A stretch of DNA of 52,604 nucleotides, taken from positions 1 through 52,604 of the forward strand of contig CAZVFX010000043.1 in the NCBI GenBank assembly GCA_964626565.1, written 5' to 3'. The notes below the pieces were generated by a model. It saw only the letters and a list, made by a program, of their open reading frames with translations, did no database searches and was not told the origin of the DNA. Below, in pieces: positions 1 through 9,143 of this stretch (position 1 is its first letter; the number at the start of each line of letters is the position of its first letter). The translations under genes were made by a program, and so were the position numbers. This stretch comes from CAZVFX01 sp964626565. GTDB lineage: Bacteria > Myxococcota_A > UBA9042 > CAIXZC01.

Positions 1-84
1 CCGGTTTTGGTTCCGGTTTTGGTTCCGGTTTTGGTTCCGGTTTTGGTTCCGGTTTTGGTTCCGGTTTGGGTTCCGGTTTGGGGG
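1..84. repeat. 12-bp tandem repeat inside dnaX (KPEP repeat)
   Basis: Seven units of the dodecamer CCGGTTTTGGTT, five perfect and two with G substitutions, continue past the window edge. In the dnaX frame (minus strand) each unit encodes Lys-Pro-Glu-Pro. The unit is a multiple of three, so copy-number changes lengthen or shorten the linker without frameshift. KP/EP linkers are usually extended and rigid; a spacer role between the tau ATPase and C-terminal domains is inferred. Confidence 0.9.
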
Positions 85-1270
85 CCGCGGTGAACAGGCT
101 TGGTTCCTGCAGCGTGCGGGAGACCCGTTTTTCAAGTTCGGCCAACCGTTCGACCAACGTGGAGACCTGCACGGTTTGAGACGCGCTGCACAGCCGGACC
201 AGGGCTTCTTCGGCGGAGAAGAGCGGAAACTCACTGGCCCGGATCTGCTCCATAGCCTGCAGCATCTCCCTTAGACAATAATGAAGGTCGTAGGGGTTGC
301 TGCCCTTGACCAACGCTTCCAGCTCTCTCAATTCCGATGCGGACAGGTCCACCAGGTCCCGGCTTTTACCTGCGAGGGCCAGTACCATGCCGTCCCTCAG
401 CGCCTGGAGCAGCTCGGCTACGAAGAGTTTCACGTCGTACCCGGACACAAACACCTCACGCAATACTTCAAGGGCGAGCTTAGCGTTTGAATTGAGTACC
501 GCGCCCAGCGCCTCCATGATCCAGCGCCGGTCGGCAACCCCCAGCACTTCCTTGGCGAAAACCGCGGAGACATCGCCTTCCGAAGCTGCAATGAGCTGAT
601 CGAGGAGACTCAGGGAGTCGCGCACGCTGCCCTGGGTCTGGCGCACTATCACGGCCAGCGCCTCTTCCTCGCTCTTCACCCCCTCGGCCTTGCAGATGTT
701 CTCAAGATGCTCGACGAGAGAAGCTGCAGATACGCGGCGAAAATCAAAGCGCTGGCAGCGAGACAGGATGGTTGCAGGGATCTTCTGGGGGTCAGTGGTA
801 GCAAGTATGAACCGCACGTGAGGCGGCGGTTCCTCAAGGGTCTTCAGCAACGCGTTGAAGGCCTGTTCAGTGAGCATGTGGACTTCGTCGATAATGACGA
901 TTTTGTGCCGGTCCCGGGCGGTGGTGTAGCGAACACCGTCCCTGAGTTCCCTGATATCGTCGATGCCGCGATTGGACGCTGCGTCGAGCTCCATGACGTC
1001 CATGGAGCGTCCTTCGGTGACCTCCTTGCAGGAGATGCACTCGTTGCACGGCTTGTCAGTGGGACCGTTAGTGCAGTTCAGCGCCTTGGCGAGGACCCGG
1101 GCTGCGGTAGTCTTACCGATCCCGCGGATGCCGGCAAAAAGATAGCCGTGATGGACTCGGCCGGACCGGATCGCTTTTTGAAGTGTTTTTGTGACGTGAG
1201 CCTGGCCAACGATATCTTCAAAGGACTGCGGCCGATACTTCCTGGCCAGCGCTTGATAGCCATCCGCCAT
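1..1270 (-). CDS. dnaX: DNA polymerase III subunit gamma/tau (3' end outside window)
   Basis: Clamp-loader ATPase that loads the beta sliding clamp at replication forks. About 423 residues are visible from ATG at 1270. Walker A GIRGIGKTT lies near residues 47-55, the four zinc-binding Cys at 66, 75, 78 and 81, the Walker B DEVH at 128-131, and the LSRCQRF segment with the arginine-finger SRC at 169-175. Domain III follows, then a tau-type linker that becomes a KPEP repeat and runs off the left edge, so the C terminus is not seen. It sits about 30 bp downstream of the SRP RNA, a neighbour pairing also known in other bacteria, and probably shares the tRNA-Ser promoter. No strong Shine-Dalgarno precedes the ATG. 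Confidence 0.95.
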   Translation of the reverse strand, partial: MADGYQALARKYRPQSFEDIVGQAHVTKTLQKAIRSGRVHHGYLFAGIRGIGKTTAARVLAKALNCTNGPTDKPCNECISCKEVTEGRSMDVMELDAASNRGIDDIRELRDGVRYTTARDRHKIVIIDEVHMLTEQAFNALLKTLEEPPPHVRFILATTDPQKIPATILSRCQRFDFRRVSAASLVEHLENICKAEGVKSEEEALAVIVRQTQGSVRDSLSLLDQLIAASEGDVSAVFAKEVLGVADRRWIMEALGAVLNSNAKLALEVLREVFVSGYDVKLFVAELLQALRDGMVLALAGKSRDLVDLSASELRELEALVKGSNPYDLHYCLREMLQAMEQIRASEFPLFSAEEALVRLCSASQTVQVSTLVERLAELEKRVSRTLQEPSLFTAAPKPEPKPEPKPEPKPEPKPEPKPEPKP

Positions 1271-1298
1271 TTGTTCCCGCTGAAGTGGGATTTAAAGG

Positions 1299-1399
1299 GC
1301 GATAGCCGGGGCCGCACACACAGTTGCCAGTACCGTTGCTTCCTTCCGGACCTGGCGGGATTCCCAGCGCCTGTGTTGCGGTTGGTCCCCGGCTATCAC
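1299..1399 (-). ncRNA. ffs: signal recognition particle RNA (bacterial small 4.5S type)
   Basis: The minus strand holds the near-invariant SRP domain IV core, CAGGTCCGGAAGGAAGCA, read from about 1358 downward, with the GGAA tetraloop and the asymmetric loop. The ends pair: GATAGCCGGGGACC (1397 to 1384) with GGCCCCGGCTATC (1313 to 1301), closing a single long hairpin of about 100 nt. This is the short form without an Alu domain. The RNA scaffolds Ffh and guides membrane-protein ribosomes to FtsY. It lies between tRNA-Ser and dnaX and is probably processed from a common transcript. Exact ends are inferred from pairing. Confidence 0.93.
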
Positions 1400-1446
1400 A
1401 AGCAGCGGCCGAAACGCCCAAATAGTTCGTCGCGGTAGCTGCAAAG

Positions 1447-1536
1447 CGGAGAGAAAGGGATTCGAACCCTTGGTACACCTTGTGAGCATACACGCGATTT
1501 CCAGTCGCGCCCCTTCGGCCTCTCGGGCATCTCTCC
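1447..1536 (-). tRNA. tRNA-Ser (anticodon GGA)
   Basis: The minus strand folds as a class II tRNA: acceptor GGAGAGA pairs with TCTCTCC, the anticodon stem GCGA/TCGC encloses loop CTGGAAA with anticodon GGA, a long variable arm follows, and the T arm has the conserved GGTTCGAATCC. Discriminator base is G, as usual for tRNA-Ser. The 3' CCA is not encoded. It reads UCC and UCU. It is the first gene of the tRNA, SRP RNA, dnaX unit. Confidence 0.95.
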
Positions 1537-1555
1537 TTCCTCAAAGAACCTCCAC

Positions 1556-1585
1556 TGTCTACTACATCGATCAAAGAGTTGTCAA
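1556..1585 (-). promoter_or_regulatory. predicted sigma70 promoter of tRNA-Ser / SRP RNA / dnaX
   Basis: Minus strand: perfect -35 TTGACA (1585-1580), 18-bp spacer, -10 TAGACA (1561-1556). The predicted start near 1549 leaves a 13-nt leader before the mature tRNA end at 1536. Transcription unit inferred from position. The rest of the 1537-1770 gap shows only purine-rich sequence and no gene. Confidence 0.6.
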
Positions 1586-1770
1586 GATCGTAACGCGAAG
1601 GCGCACGTGGGGAAAAAGCCGGAACAAAAAAGGGCAGGAGAGGGGCTAAAAGAAAAAGGATGCAGGCGAGTTTACATAATGTCCCTTATCGGCGCTTTAG
1701 GGCGGGGAGTGTGGAAAGGCGGGCGCAGGCGGTGGCATCCCCGGTTTAGCGGATTTGTTCGACTATTCGG

Positions 1771-3738
1771 TCAGTCTGCGCTGTCCTCGGCCTTCTTCTC
1801 CAGCCGTTCCACCTGGCGGCGATTCAGCCGGTGGTCCGGGCGCAACAGCAACGGTATCGGGGTCGCAACTGAAGGGAACGGAGCAACCAGGGGCAACATG
1901 GCGGAATATGCCGAATGGCCCCGAGCACGGTCCCAGGCGGATTTCCACTTCTTGAAACCGAACAACGATTGCTTGCATTTGCCCCGGCAGGCCAGATCGT
2001 ACAGGCTCAAAGCCTGGATGCCGGTGTGGTCGGGCATTACCGCGGCCGCGTCCTTGGCAAACTGCTTTCTCTCCAGGTCCGGATTCTGCACCGGGAACGG
2101 GTAAAAATTCTCCTTGGTGAAGCGGAGCGCCTTGACCTTTCGTGTGTTTACGGGCTCAGCCGGGATGGTGAGCGCCCGGACCGAGGCTACAGTGAGTAGG
2201 ATTATGAGTGAAAACAGGAAGATACGAACCGGCCATGCCGTGTTGGACCGCCCGGCGGAACGCCAGGTAAGGTAGCCGAATAGAGCGATTGCCGCCAGGG
2301 CCAGAGGGACCGCAGCGGCAACAACTCCCAGACCCAGAGCAGACCCCAGACTGGCAGTGATGTAGCCTAGCTTCAGCAGCGGGAAGGTTACTTCGGCCAG
2401 TGGGTTGTAGAAAGCGGTATGGAAGCCTTGAGAAACGAGGCTGGAGCCACCTGTCACGACGATGGATACCAGTACGAGGACGGCGAGGAGCACCCGATAT
2501 GGAATGGGATGCCGTTTGACCGGGCCGACTGCCGATTGGATGAGGAGGAGCGCTGCGAACGGGACCACCGGTACGATGTAGCGCGGGCCGAGAGTCCAGC
2601 CCCCTCGCCAGAGGGAGTGGCAGGAAATGAAGAGGCAGAGAAGAGCTACCGAACCGAGGGCGCAAAAGACCACGGCTCGGGAGGTTTTGTCGTCGGTACG
2701 GAGATCACGTACGAAGTAGCTGAAAGGCAAGAGGAAAGCCAGGGCCATCCAGGGCGCGAAGTAGAAGAGTCCCTCAAAGGGGGAGACGAAGGCGCCGAAG
2801 AGGTTCTCGAGGGAAGGTGCGCGCAACCCCATGAAACCGGGTGCGATATCCTTTACGAACTGGGGATTTTCGAGGGTTGAATACGGCGTTTTCAACGGGT
2901 GGCCGAACGCGGCCCAGTGGTACCACGCGGCGCTGAGCGCCGGGCCCAGCGCACCCGCCCCGAACAGCAACCAGGTGCTAAGCCGCGGGCGCATCTTCCA
3001 TTGGAACAGAAAGACCGCCATGAAGACGAGGAGCATGGGATATTCGACGCACACGCCCATGCCCGCGGCCACGCCGGACAGGGCCGGCCAGATCCATGAT
3101 GGTCGGGTGGCGCTGACGTAGGCGGCGTAAAAGCCGAAAAACAGCAGGTAGGCAGAGATCTGGTGGCCTGCAAACATGTGTGAATAGGTGAACACCATGG
3201 ACCCTAGAGCCACACCGGCGGTGATGAGGTCGGCGGCCACTTCGTCCAGGCCGCGTTCCGCGGCGAAACGGCGTATGAGCACCAGCATGAACAGGGAAGG
3301 AATGATGACCACAAACAGGCGCAGGTAGATAATAGCGCCGTACATGGTGAACGAGCGGCCCAACGTGTCAGCGACAAACGCGCCCGCGGCATAAAAAGGA
3401 TAGCCCAGATAGGAAGTGCCCGGAGCTTTGGCCGAATAGAGTGCGCCGGCACAGTCCGGGGGCTTTGCGTCGGGGTCCTCACACGCCAGTGCCTTGTCGT
3501 TGACATATCCCCACTTGTCGGTGACCGATCCTGAGTCCCGGAACCGGTTGCCGCCCCTACCCTTCTTTTCCCGATAGCCGATGGCGAAGGTGTTGTGCTC
3601 CACCATCGCGGCGGTCATGTAGATGCGGACCCGCTCGTTGGGGTTGTGGATGGGAAAGAGGTAGAGGGGATACAGATAGGCGATGAGAATGGCGCCCCAC
3701 AGCACCCAGGCGCCCGCCTTGCCCTTCCTGCCCCTCAT
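1771..3738 (-). CDS. multi-TM GT-C type glycosyltransferase-like membrane protein
   Basis: About 655 residues with roughly a dozen hydrophobic segments. After the first TM comes an extracytoplasmic loop with HNPNERVRIY and, further on, YSAKAPGTSYLG, which resembles the acidic and substrate-loop motifs of ArnT/PMT-type (GT-C) transferases that use polyprenyl-phosphate sugars. A soluble tail of about 120 residues follows the last TM. Start chosen at ATG 3738: it overlaps the stop of the upstream gene as ATGA and has GGAGGGG just before it. An in-frame ATG at 3768 is possible. Co-transcribed with 3735-4163 and probably the OPA transporter. Acceptor and sugar are unknown; the fold call is from motif and topology only. 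Confidence 0.7.
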   Translation of the reverse strand: MRGRKGKAGAWVLWGAILIAYLYPLYLFPIHNPNERVRIYMTAAMVEHNTFAIGYREKKGRGGNRFRDSGSVTDKWGYVNDKALACEDPDAKPPDCAGALYSAKAPGTSYLGYPFYAAGAFVADTLGRSFTMYGAIIYLRLFVVIIPSLFMLVLIRRFAAERGLDEVAADLITAGVALGSMVFTYSHMFAGHQISAYLLFFGFYAAYVSATRPSWIWPALSGVAAGMGVCVEYPMLLVFMAVFLFQWKMRPRLSTWLLFGAGALGPALSAAWYHWAAFGHPLKTPYSTLENPQFVKDIAPGFMGLRAPSLENLFGAFVSPFEGLFYFAPWMALAFLLPFSYFVRDLRTDDKTSRAVVFCALGSVALLCLFISCHSLWRGGWTLGPRYIVPVVPFAALLLIQSAVGPVKRHPIPYRVLLAVLVLVSIVVTGGSSLVSQGFHTAFYNPLAEVTFPLLKLGYITASLGSALGLGVVAAAVPLALAAIALFGYLTWRSAGRSNTAWPVRIFLFSLIILLTVASVRALTIPAEPVNTRKVKALRFTKENFYPFPVQNPDLERKQFAKDAAAVMPDHTGIQALSLYDLACRGKCKQSLFGFKKWKSAWDRARGHSAYSAMLPLVAPFPSVATPIPLLLRPDHRLNRRQVERLEKKAEDSAD

Positions 3739-4163
3739 TTTCCCCTCCGGCGCGTCTTTGGATCCCACATATGGAGGATATGGACGTCTTCAAAGGAGAT
3801 TGTGCCCCGTTGGGCAAACTGCTTCAACGCCTTGCGGGTGCGTCCTGACCGCTTCTTTGCACCGACGACCCAGATTCCGGTTGCCTTGAGGGTGTGCAGT
3901 TCCGGCCCTTTCCGCCAGACGTCGCAGACCACGGGATAACCTCTCAGCGGCCTTGCCGCGGCCGCCTTCCACGTCGGGTAGACCAGGATCATTTCCCCCG
4001 GCTTGTAGCGACTTTGAATCCTCTTGGCGGTGTCATCCCAGCCGGCCTCACCTTCGGGCTGAGGATAGTAGCACGTCAGCCAGACCGCGCCGGCCAGACA
4101 GAGGAAGGCGGGGAGCAACCACACCAGTTGTATTATGCTCACGCCCCCTACCCTCTTCTTCAT
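3735..4163 (-). CDS. small membrane-anchored protein, unknown function
   Basis: 142 residues: short basic N terminus (MKKRVGG), one TM helix at about residues 9-31, then a periplasmic or cytoplasmic domain with the stretch KPGEMILVYP and YPVVCDVWRKGPEL. This resembles the soluble C-terminal tails that follow GT-C membrane domains, so it may be the split partner of the next gene, with which it overlaps by 4 bp. Start chosen at ATG 4163, preceded by AAAGGA at proper spacing; a GTG at 4181 in frame is less likely. No catalytic motif recognised. Confidence 0.65.
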   Translation of the reverse strand: MKKRVGGVSIIQLVWLLPAFLCLAGAVWLTCYYPQPEGEAGWDDTAKRIQSRYKPGEMILVYPTWKAAAARPLRGYPVVCDVWRKGPELHTLKATGIWVVGAKKRSGRTRKALKQFAQRGTISFEDVHILHMWDPKTRRRGK

Positions 4164-4192
4164 CAGAAATCCTTTGTTCACCCTTAAGGAGG

Positions 4193-6046
4193 CTAGTGTC
4201 CCCCGCCTCCGCTCGACGGTTTGGCCTTCCAGATGCGCAAGGACATGAGGAAGCCGGCAATGGCGAAGGGCACAAGGAAGAGGGGCCAGTAGGTCCAGCT
4301 CTTGGTAGTAAGGAAGCCGAGGGCAACCGACTGGAGGCCGGTGCCGAGATAGACGAAACCATCGATCATTCCCACCGCAGTGGCTGCGCCGCGGCGGCCG
4401 CCGAAGTCCATGGTGGCGGTGCCGCTGAGCAGGCCGTGCGAGCCGATGACGCAGAGAGACATGAGGAAGATCACCAGGCCCAGCCAGTACGGACTCAAAG
4501 TGAGCGCCGGTCCCGCTTTGAGCTTTCGCTTGTCACCTGCGCGGAGTTCGACGCCGGGATTTCTGAGCTTCAACTCCATGTTGGCGCCGTTGCGAATAAC
4601 CGTGGCCGGGATGAAGTTTTCGGCGTAGGCCGGTTCGTCGTTGGTTTCCTTGGGCTTCTTGGAGCAGATGCACCGCTTGGCATCCCACTCGGAATCCAGG
4701 CAGGTGGCCTTAAGGCACGCCACCGAAGTGGCCACGTCGGACCAGTCGTCTACTTCCGAATTTCCGGCAATAGCGAGCACCTCGTCGTCTGCGAGGAGTT
4801 GGTCGAGGCCGAGCTCGGCCGCCTTTTCGTCTTCAGCAGCCCACTCGACGGTTGCCGTCGTGCCGCCCAGGAGGAAGACCATGGCGATGGCCACGAAGAT
4901 GAGGCCGAAATAGAGTCCGCCTGCCGCGGGCGCCCTTCGGCTCTGGAAGAACAGATCGGAAACCCAGCCCGCCACATTGGCGCCTATAACTCCGGCAACC
5001 ATCAAGATACCGCCCCACCCGCCCTGCATGAACGGAGCCAGGAACAAGAGACCGCCGGAGACGCTGTACCAGGCCAGTTTCTTACCCTTTGAGCGGGACG
5101 CGAGGTAGAAGAATACGGCGGCAAGCACGAACGGGATGACGATAAGGTGCCACTGTCCCCAGTTGCCGTTGACCAGGTAGTGGCTCGATGGGAGTACGAA
5201 CACTTCTTTGGCGTAGAACGGGAACCAGTGCATGACGCCGTTACGCAACACACCGGTGCAGAATTCGATGAGGGCTACGGTAAGAATGATCGGATTCGTG
5301 ACCACCTTCTTCATGATCGAGAGAATCGGGATGTCCGCGCCCATGTCGCCGCTGCTGGCGTCGCCGGTGTCGAAGTCCTGAAGGCCGGCTTGCGCCGGCG
5401 TATCGCGCAGGAGAAATGACTCGATGAAGAACATTCCGAACAGAATGGCTGAGGGCAGGTAGAATACCCACATGGTGTAGGGCATTTGCGATGCGGCCGC
5501 GGGGTCGGAGACTGCGTCGAGGACCCAGCCGTTGACGGTGAATGCAAAGAAGAGTCCCGCTGAGATCATCGTTCCGAAGATGCCGCTGAATCCTCCCCGC
5601 TCATTTACGTGAAACCAATGGGCGTTGACTTTTACTATGGACACTGCGCCAAAGCTCTGGAAGTACATGTTCACCGCGTAAACCACGGAGAAGATCGGCA
5701 CCAGCATCTGGGAGTCGCCTCCCCCGGCCAGCAATACGAACTGGATGTACAGGCCCATGGCGAGGTTACAGATAGCCGACCCGAGGGCTCCCACAAGCAT
5801 GCCCCGGCGCCCGCCCATTTTGTCGACGAGCGGACCGTTTAGCAGGAACGCGAAGGCATAGGTGAACGTGCCCGCGGCAAAAATGGTGGCGAAGTCCTCC
5901 TTGGTCATGGCCTCACCCAACGCGTTCTTGGAGACGGTGAGGTTGTATCGGCCCATGTAAAGGAAGGCGTAGGTCAGCCCCATGGGAAACCAGTTCAAGA
6001 ATCTTCTTCGCCGGAATGCGCTATTGTGCACGATGGGTTGGTCCAT
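4193..6046 (-). CDS. OPA-family MFS organophosphate:phosphate antiporter with periplasmic insertion
   Basis: 617 residues, versus about 450 for GlpT/UhpT. The two substrate-phosphate arginines of the family are recognisable: R33 in YMGRYNL (GlpT R45) and R268 in GVLRNGVMHW (GlpT R269). The MFS loop motif GPLVDKMGGRRG is at 71-82. It should exchange a sugar- or glycerol-phosphate for inorganic phosphate across the inner membrane; the exact substrate is not readable. Residues about 397-517, between TM9 and TM10 on the periplasmic side, are an extra acidic block with Cys444, 449, 459 and 461, likely disulfide-bonded. Thirty bp upstream of 3735-4163 and 69 bp downstream of the Cys-rich lipoprotein on the same strand. 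Confidence 0.85.
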   Translation of the reverse strand: MDQPIVHNSAFRRRRFLNWFPMGLTYAFLYMGRYNLTVSKNALGEAMTKEDFATIFAAGTFTYAFAFLLNGPLVDKMGGRRGMLVGALGSAICNLAMGLYIQFVLLAGGGDSQMLVPIFSVVYAVNMYFQSFGAVSIVKVNAHWFHVNERGGFSGIFGTMISAGLFFAFTVNGWVLDAVSDPAAASQMPYTMWVFYLPSAILFGMFFIESFLLRDTPAQAGLQDFDTGDASSGDMGADIPILSIMKKVVTNPIILTVALIEFCTGVLRNGVMHWFPFYAKEVFVLPSSHYLVNGNWGQWHLIVIPFVLAAVFFYLASRSKGKKLAWYSVSGGLLFLAPFMQGGWGGILMVAGVIGANVAGWVSDLFFQSRRAPAAGGLYFGLIFVAIAMVFLLGGTTATVEWAAEDEKAAELGLDQLLADDEVLAIAGNSEVDDWSDVATSVACLKATCLDSEWDAKRCICSKKPKETNDEPAYAENFIPATVIRNGANMELKLRNPGVELRAGDKRKLKAGPALTLSPYWLGLVIFLMSLCVIGSHGLLSGTATMDFGGRRGAATAVGMIDGFVYLGTGLQSVALGFLTTKSWTYWPLFLVPFAIAGFLMSLRIWKAKPSSGGGGH

Positions 6047-6115
6047 ACGGTCTTCCCCCGTTTGTTGTCTTACTAGCTCTTATCAGATTGTGGAGGAAAC
6101 TGGAAGAGAGAACCG

Positions 6116-7498
6116 TTAACAGGGGTCTGCGGGCATGTGTATGCACTCACCCGATGCGGCGTCGCAGAAGTCATCGGTGCAGGGGTCATCGTCGTCGCAG
6201 TCCACCGGTTCTCCGACGCAATCGCCGTTGCCGTCGCAGGTCCAGGCTGAATAGCAGGCCGAAGGACCCTGGCAGGGTGATCCGTCGGCCACCGGTTGCA
6301 GGTGGCAGAGGCCCACGGCGGGGTCGCAAACGGCCTTTTCGCACTGTGAGTCGGCAGCAGTGTCGCACACGACGATGGTCGTCGGATCGAGCACGCATAA
6401 GGTGGAGGGGAAATCGTGAATGTCGCAAACCAGGAGCCCGTTGCACGCGTCCCCGTCTTCGAACTGCTCGCAGTCCTGGTCTTCCAGGCAGTAGCCGCAG
6501 CCGTATCCCCCGGGTAGACAGAGGGCGTTCTTGCAATAGTCTCCCATGGTGCACGGGTCTCCGTCTTCGCACGCTTGCCCGTCAGCGGAAGGGGACATTT
6601 CGCACTGGCCGCTGGCGGGGTCGCACACGTTGGCCGTACATGGATTATCGGCCGGCGGGCAGATCACCTGGGTGTTGCCTTCAGTGAGGCAGATCGTATC
6701 GCACCCCACCTTGGCGCATTGCGGATGGCCCTGGCAGAGGTCCCAACCGTCGTTTATGCAGTCGGCGGCGGTGATGCACGCGATGTCGCCGACCATTTTC
6801 GTGGGCGTGCAGGAGCCGCCCACCGTGCAGTGGTCACCGATGGAACAGATGTCGCCATCATCGCAGGCTGCGCCGGTGAGGGGTTCGTGAACGCAGCCGG
6901 CGACGCCCGAGCAGGTGTCCTGGGTGCACGGGTTGTCGTCATCACACGCCTTGTGGTCCACAGTGTGGGAGCATCCGGCAGATGCGTCGCACTGGTCGAT
7001 GGTGCAGTTGAAATTGTCGTCGCAGTCATCCTGCGCGCCGATGCACTGGCCCTCCTGGCACGCGTCGGCAATGGTGCACGCGTTGTAGTCGGTGCAAGGC
7101 GTGCCGTTCTGTACTTGGGCGAGCACACATAGGTCGGTCGCACATTCCCAACGCCGGCATGCGGGCGCGTCGCCCCTGGCCGTCGCACACGCGTCGGGCG
7201 TGCACGCAGGTAGCGCGGTCTCGCCCGCGAGCGCATCGTCTGGCGTCAGCATGTCGTCCACAACATCCGCGGGGAACAGGCACTCCCCTTCAAGGCAAGT
7301 TGTGCCGCCCAGGCAGGTCTGGAACAGTTTGAACTGGCTCCCGTCACTGTTGCAGGCGTAGACATCACCGTCGAGGCACTTCAATTCTCCCGGCTTGCAC
7401 ACTCCCATTGAGTCGAACTGTGCCCCCTCGGTGCACGAACACAGCACCAGGGCGCCCAGCATACTCAGTAACAGTCTTCTCGTTGCCGTTTCAGTCAT
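6116..7498 (-). CDS. Cys-rich repeat lipoprotein
   Basis: 460 residues. Signal peptide MTETATRRLLLSMLGALVLCSC with lipobox LCSC, so predicted to be lipidated; +2 is Thr, consistent with outer-membrane sorting. The body has many repeats of the type CDDGDxCTxxDxC and CDPASGxC, with over 50 Cys, similar to the cysteine-rich repeats common in myxobacterial secreted proteins. The repeats may form disulfide-stabilised, Ca-binding-like loops from the DDxDxC segments. Divergent from the MFS operon at 7620. Binding or adhesion is plausible but not shown. Confidence 0.85.
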   Translation of the reverse strand: MTETATRRLLLSMLGALVLCSCTEGAQFDSMGVCKPGELKCLDGDVYACNSDGSQFKLFQTCLGGTTCLEGECLFPADVVDDMLTPDDALAGETALPACTPDACATARGDAPACRRWECATDLCVLAQVQNGTPCTDYNACTIADACQEGQCIGAQDDCDDNFNCTIDQCDASAGCSHTVDHKACDDDNPCTQDTCSGVAGCVHEPLTGAACDDGDICSIGDHCTVGGSCTPTKMVGDIACITAADCINDGWDLCQGHPQCAKVGCDTICLTEGNTQVICPPADNPCTANVCDPASGQCEMSPSADGQACEDGDPCTMGDYCKNALCLPGGYGCGYCLEDQDCEQFEDGDACNGLLVCDIHDFPSTLCVLDPTTIVVCDTAADSQCEKAVCDPAVGLCHLQPVADGSPCQGPSACYSAWTCDGNGDCVGEPVDCDDDDPCTDDFCDAASGECIHMPADPC

Positions 7499-7563
7499 TG
7501 TTCCAATTCGCTTTCGACAATTGAACCATCGTCAACGTGCAATTTCAAGAAGTTCCTGCGCTC

Positions 7564-7592
7564 TTGCTCCCAGAGGACAAATGCGCTAGAGT
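7564..7592 (+). promoter_or_regulatory. predicted promoter of the glycerolipid operon
   Basis: -35 TTGCTC (7564-7569), 17-bp spacer, -10 TAGAGT (7587-7592). Predicted start near 7599 gives a short leader; GAGAGGGAAGG precedes the ATG at 7620. Confidence 0.45.
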
Positions 7593-7619
7593 CGATGCAA
7601 ATCTGTCGAGAGGGAAGGC

Positions 7620-9089
7620 ATGACCGAGGCGATCAAAAAGACGTTAAAAGACTCACCGGCCGCACGATGGACCGTCATGGTGCTCATCAGCGGGCTCACT
7701 TTCGCCACGTACTGGTACCAGGACTTCTTCTCAGGCATCAAGCCTTTGATGGAAAGCCAGATGGGGATCAGTTCCAGCGATTTCGGGGCTCTCATCGGGC
7801 TCACCACCATTGCCAACATCTTCGGCATGATCATCGTCGGGGGCATGATCCTGGATAAGTTCGGAATTCGTATCACGGGCGTACTGTTCGGCCTGGTGGC
7901 TTCGGTGGGCGCGGCGATTACGGCCCTGGGCGCCAACGGCGTCTTCACCGACGATCCGGACTCCATGCTGACCATCATGATTGCAGGACGGATCCTGTTC
8001 GGCACTGGACTGGAGGTGGTGTGCGTGCTTTGCACCCGCACAATCGTCAAGTGGTTCAAGGGTCACGAGTTGGCCCTGGCCATGGCTCTCAATATGGGTT
8101 TCGGCCGGGCTGGTTCGGCTCTGGGGACCGCGTTTTCCCCTGACCTGGCAGCCGACTACGTGCCCAACGCGGTGACCTTCGCCGCGACGCTCATCGGCAT
8201 CGGCTTCATCATGTTCCTCGTGTATATGATCTTCGACGTGAAGTTGGACAGGCAGCGAGGTGAGACCGCAGGAGCCGATCCGGAAGACCAGTTCAGGATC
8301 TCGGACCTCTGGAAGTTGGCTACCAACAAGTCGTTCGTGTTCATCACTCTGTTGTGCGTCGCTTTCTATTCCGCGGTGTTTCCGTTCATGCAATACGCAC
8401 CCGATCTGCTCATTAACAAGTTCGGTTTCAGCATGCAGTTGCCGGATCTATCCCACGCGGGTTTCATGGAAACCCTCAAGGCGTGGTTGACCAACGGGCC
8501 CAAGGTGGCCAGCCTGATTCCGTTGGGCACCATCATGTTCACCATAATCTTTGGACGTATCGTCGATACGAAAGGGAAAGCGGCCTCCCTGATGATTCTC
8601 GGCTCGCTGCTTCTCATATTCGCGCACGTATCACTGTCCGTATTCAACAGCGTGAGTCTTGCGTATGCCGGGCTTCTTTCCCTCGGTATTGCGTTCTCAC
8701 TGGTGCCCGCGGCAATGTGGCCTTCCGTGGCCAAGATTGTTCCTGAGTCCCGGCTGGGGACGGCATTCGCCACCATGTTCACGGTGCAGAACTGGGGGCT
8801 GGGCCTCTTCTTCTGGGGGATCGGCCGACTGTTGGACGAAGTGAACCCCGATGTGGTGGAGGCGATGAAGAGCAATCGCGAGGCGCTGGAGGCACAGGGC
8901 CTTGAGGCGGGCCAGATCAGTGAGCGTATTGAAGCCATGAGGGTGGCGGGCGACATCCCGACCTATGACTATTTCATCCCTGTTTTACTGCTGGTCTTCC
9001 TGGGGGTCATCTCCATCTTCCTGGCGTTCATGCTCAAGAAGGCTGACAAGGAGCAGGGCTTCGGATTGGAGAAGCCTTCCAACGCCTAG
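7620..9089 (+). CDS. MFSD1-like major facilitator transporter
   Basis: 489 residues, about 12 TM helices. The segment GRILFGTGLEV...IVKWFKGHELALAMALNM...GRAGSALG resembles the WFKGKEL/RIGS region of the MFSD1 family, and NWGLGLFFWGIGRLLD matches its late TM region. Animal MFSD1 moves dipeptides; bacterial members are largely uncharacterised. It heads a run with an acyltransferase (54 bp downstream), gpsA and an APP1-like phosphatase, which by analogy with the LplT-Aas pairing of E. coli raises the possibility of a lysolipid or lipid-precursor substrate. That substrate idea is inference only. Confidence 0.8.
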   Translation: MTEAIKKTLKDSPAARWTVMVLISGLTFATYWYQDFFSGIKPLMESQMGISSSDFGALIGLTTIANIFGMIIVGGMILDKFGIRITGVLFGLVASVGAAITALGANGVFTDDPDSMLTIMIAGRILFGTGLEVVCVLCTRTIVKWFKGHELALAMALNMGFGRAGSALGTAFSPDLAADYVPNAVTFAATLIGIGFIMFLVYMIFDVKLDRQRGETAGADPEDQFRISDLWKLATNKSFVFITLLCVAFYSAVFPFMQYAPDLLINKFGFSMQLPDLSHAGFMETLKAWLTNGPKVASLIPLGTIMFTIIFGRIVDTKGKAASLMILGSLLLIFAHVSLSVFNSVSLAYAGLLSLGIAFSLVPAAMWPSVAKIVPESRLGTAFATMFTVQNWGLGLFFWGIGRLLDEVNPDVVEAMKSNREALEAQGLEAGQISERIEAMRVAGDIPTYDYFIPVLLLVFLGVISIFLAFMLKKADKEQGFGLEKPSNA

Positions 9090-9143
9090 CACCGGCCACC
9101 GGCCGGGTCGCGCTCCCCGCAGGAACCGTCGAGGAACCGGGAC

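Noticed and set aside
1..84. Possible CRISPR or integrative repeat
   Set aside because: Units are contiguous 12-mers without spacers and translate to KPEP in dnaX.
1078..1317. Short minus-strand frames overlapping dnaX start and SRP RNA
   Set aside because: Different frame from the dnaX product and partly inside the structured RNA.
3953..5092. 379-codon plus-strand open frame over the OPA and small membrane genes
   Set aside because: Antisense shadow: the minus strand encodes a clear OPA transporter with conserved arginines, and the plus frame has no recognisable domain.
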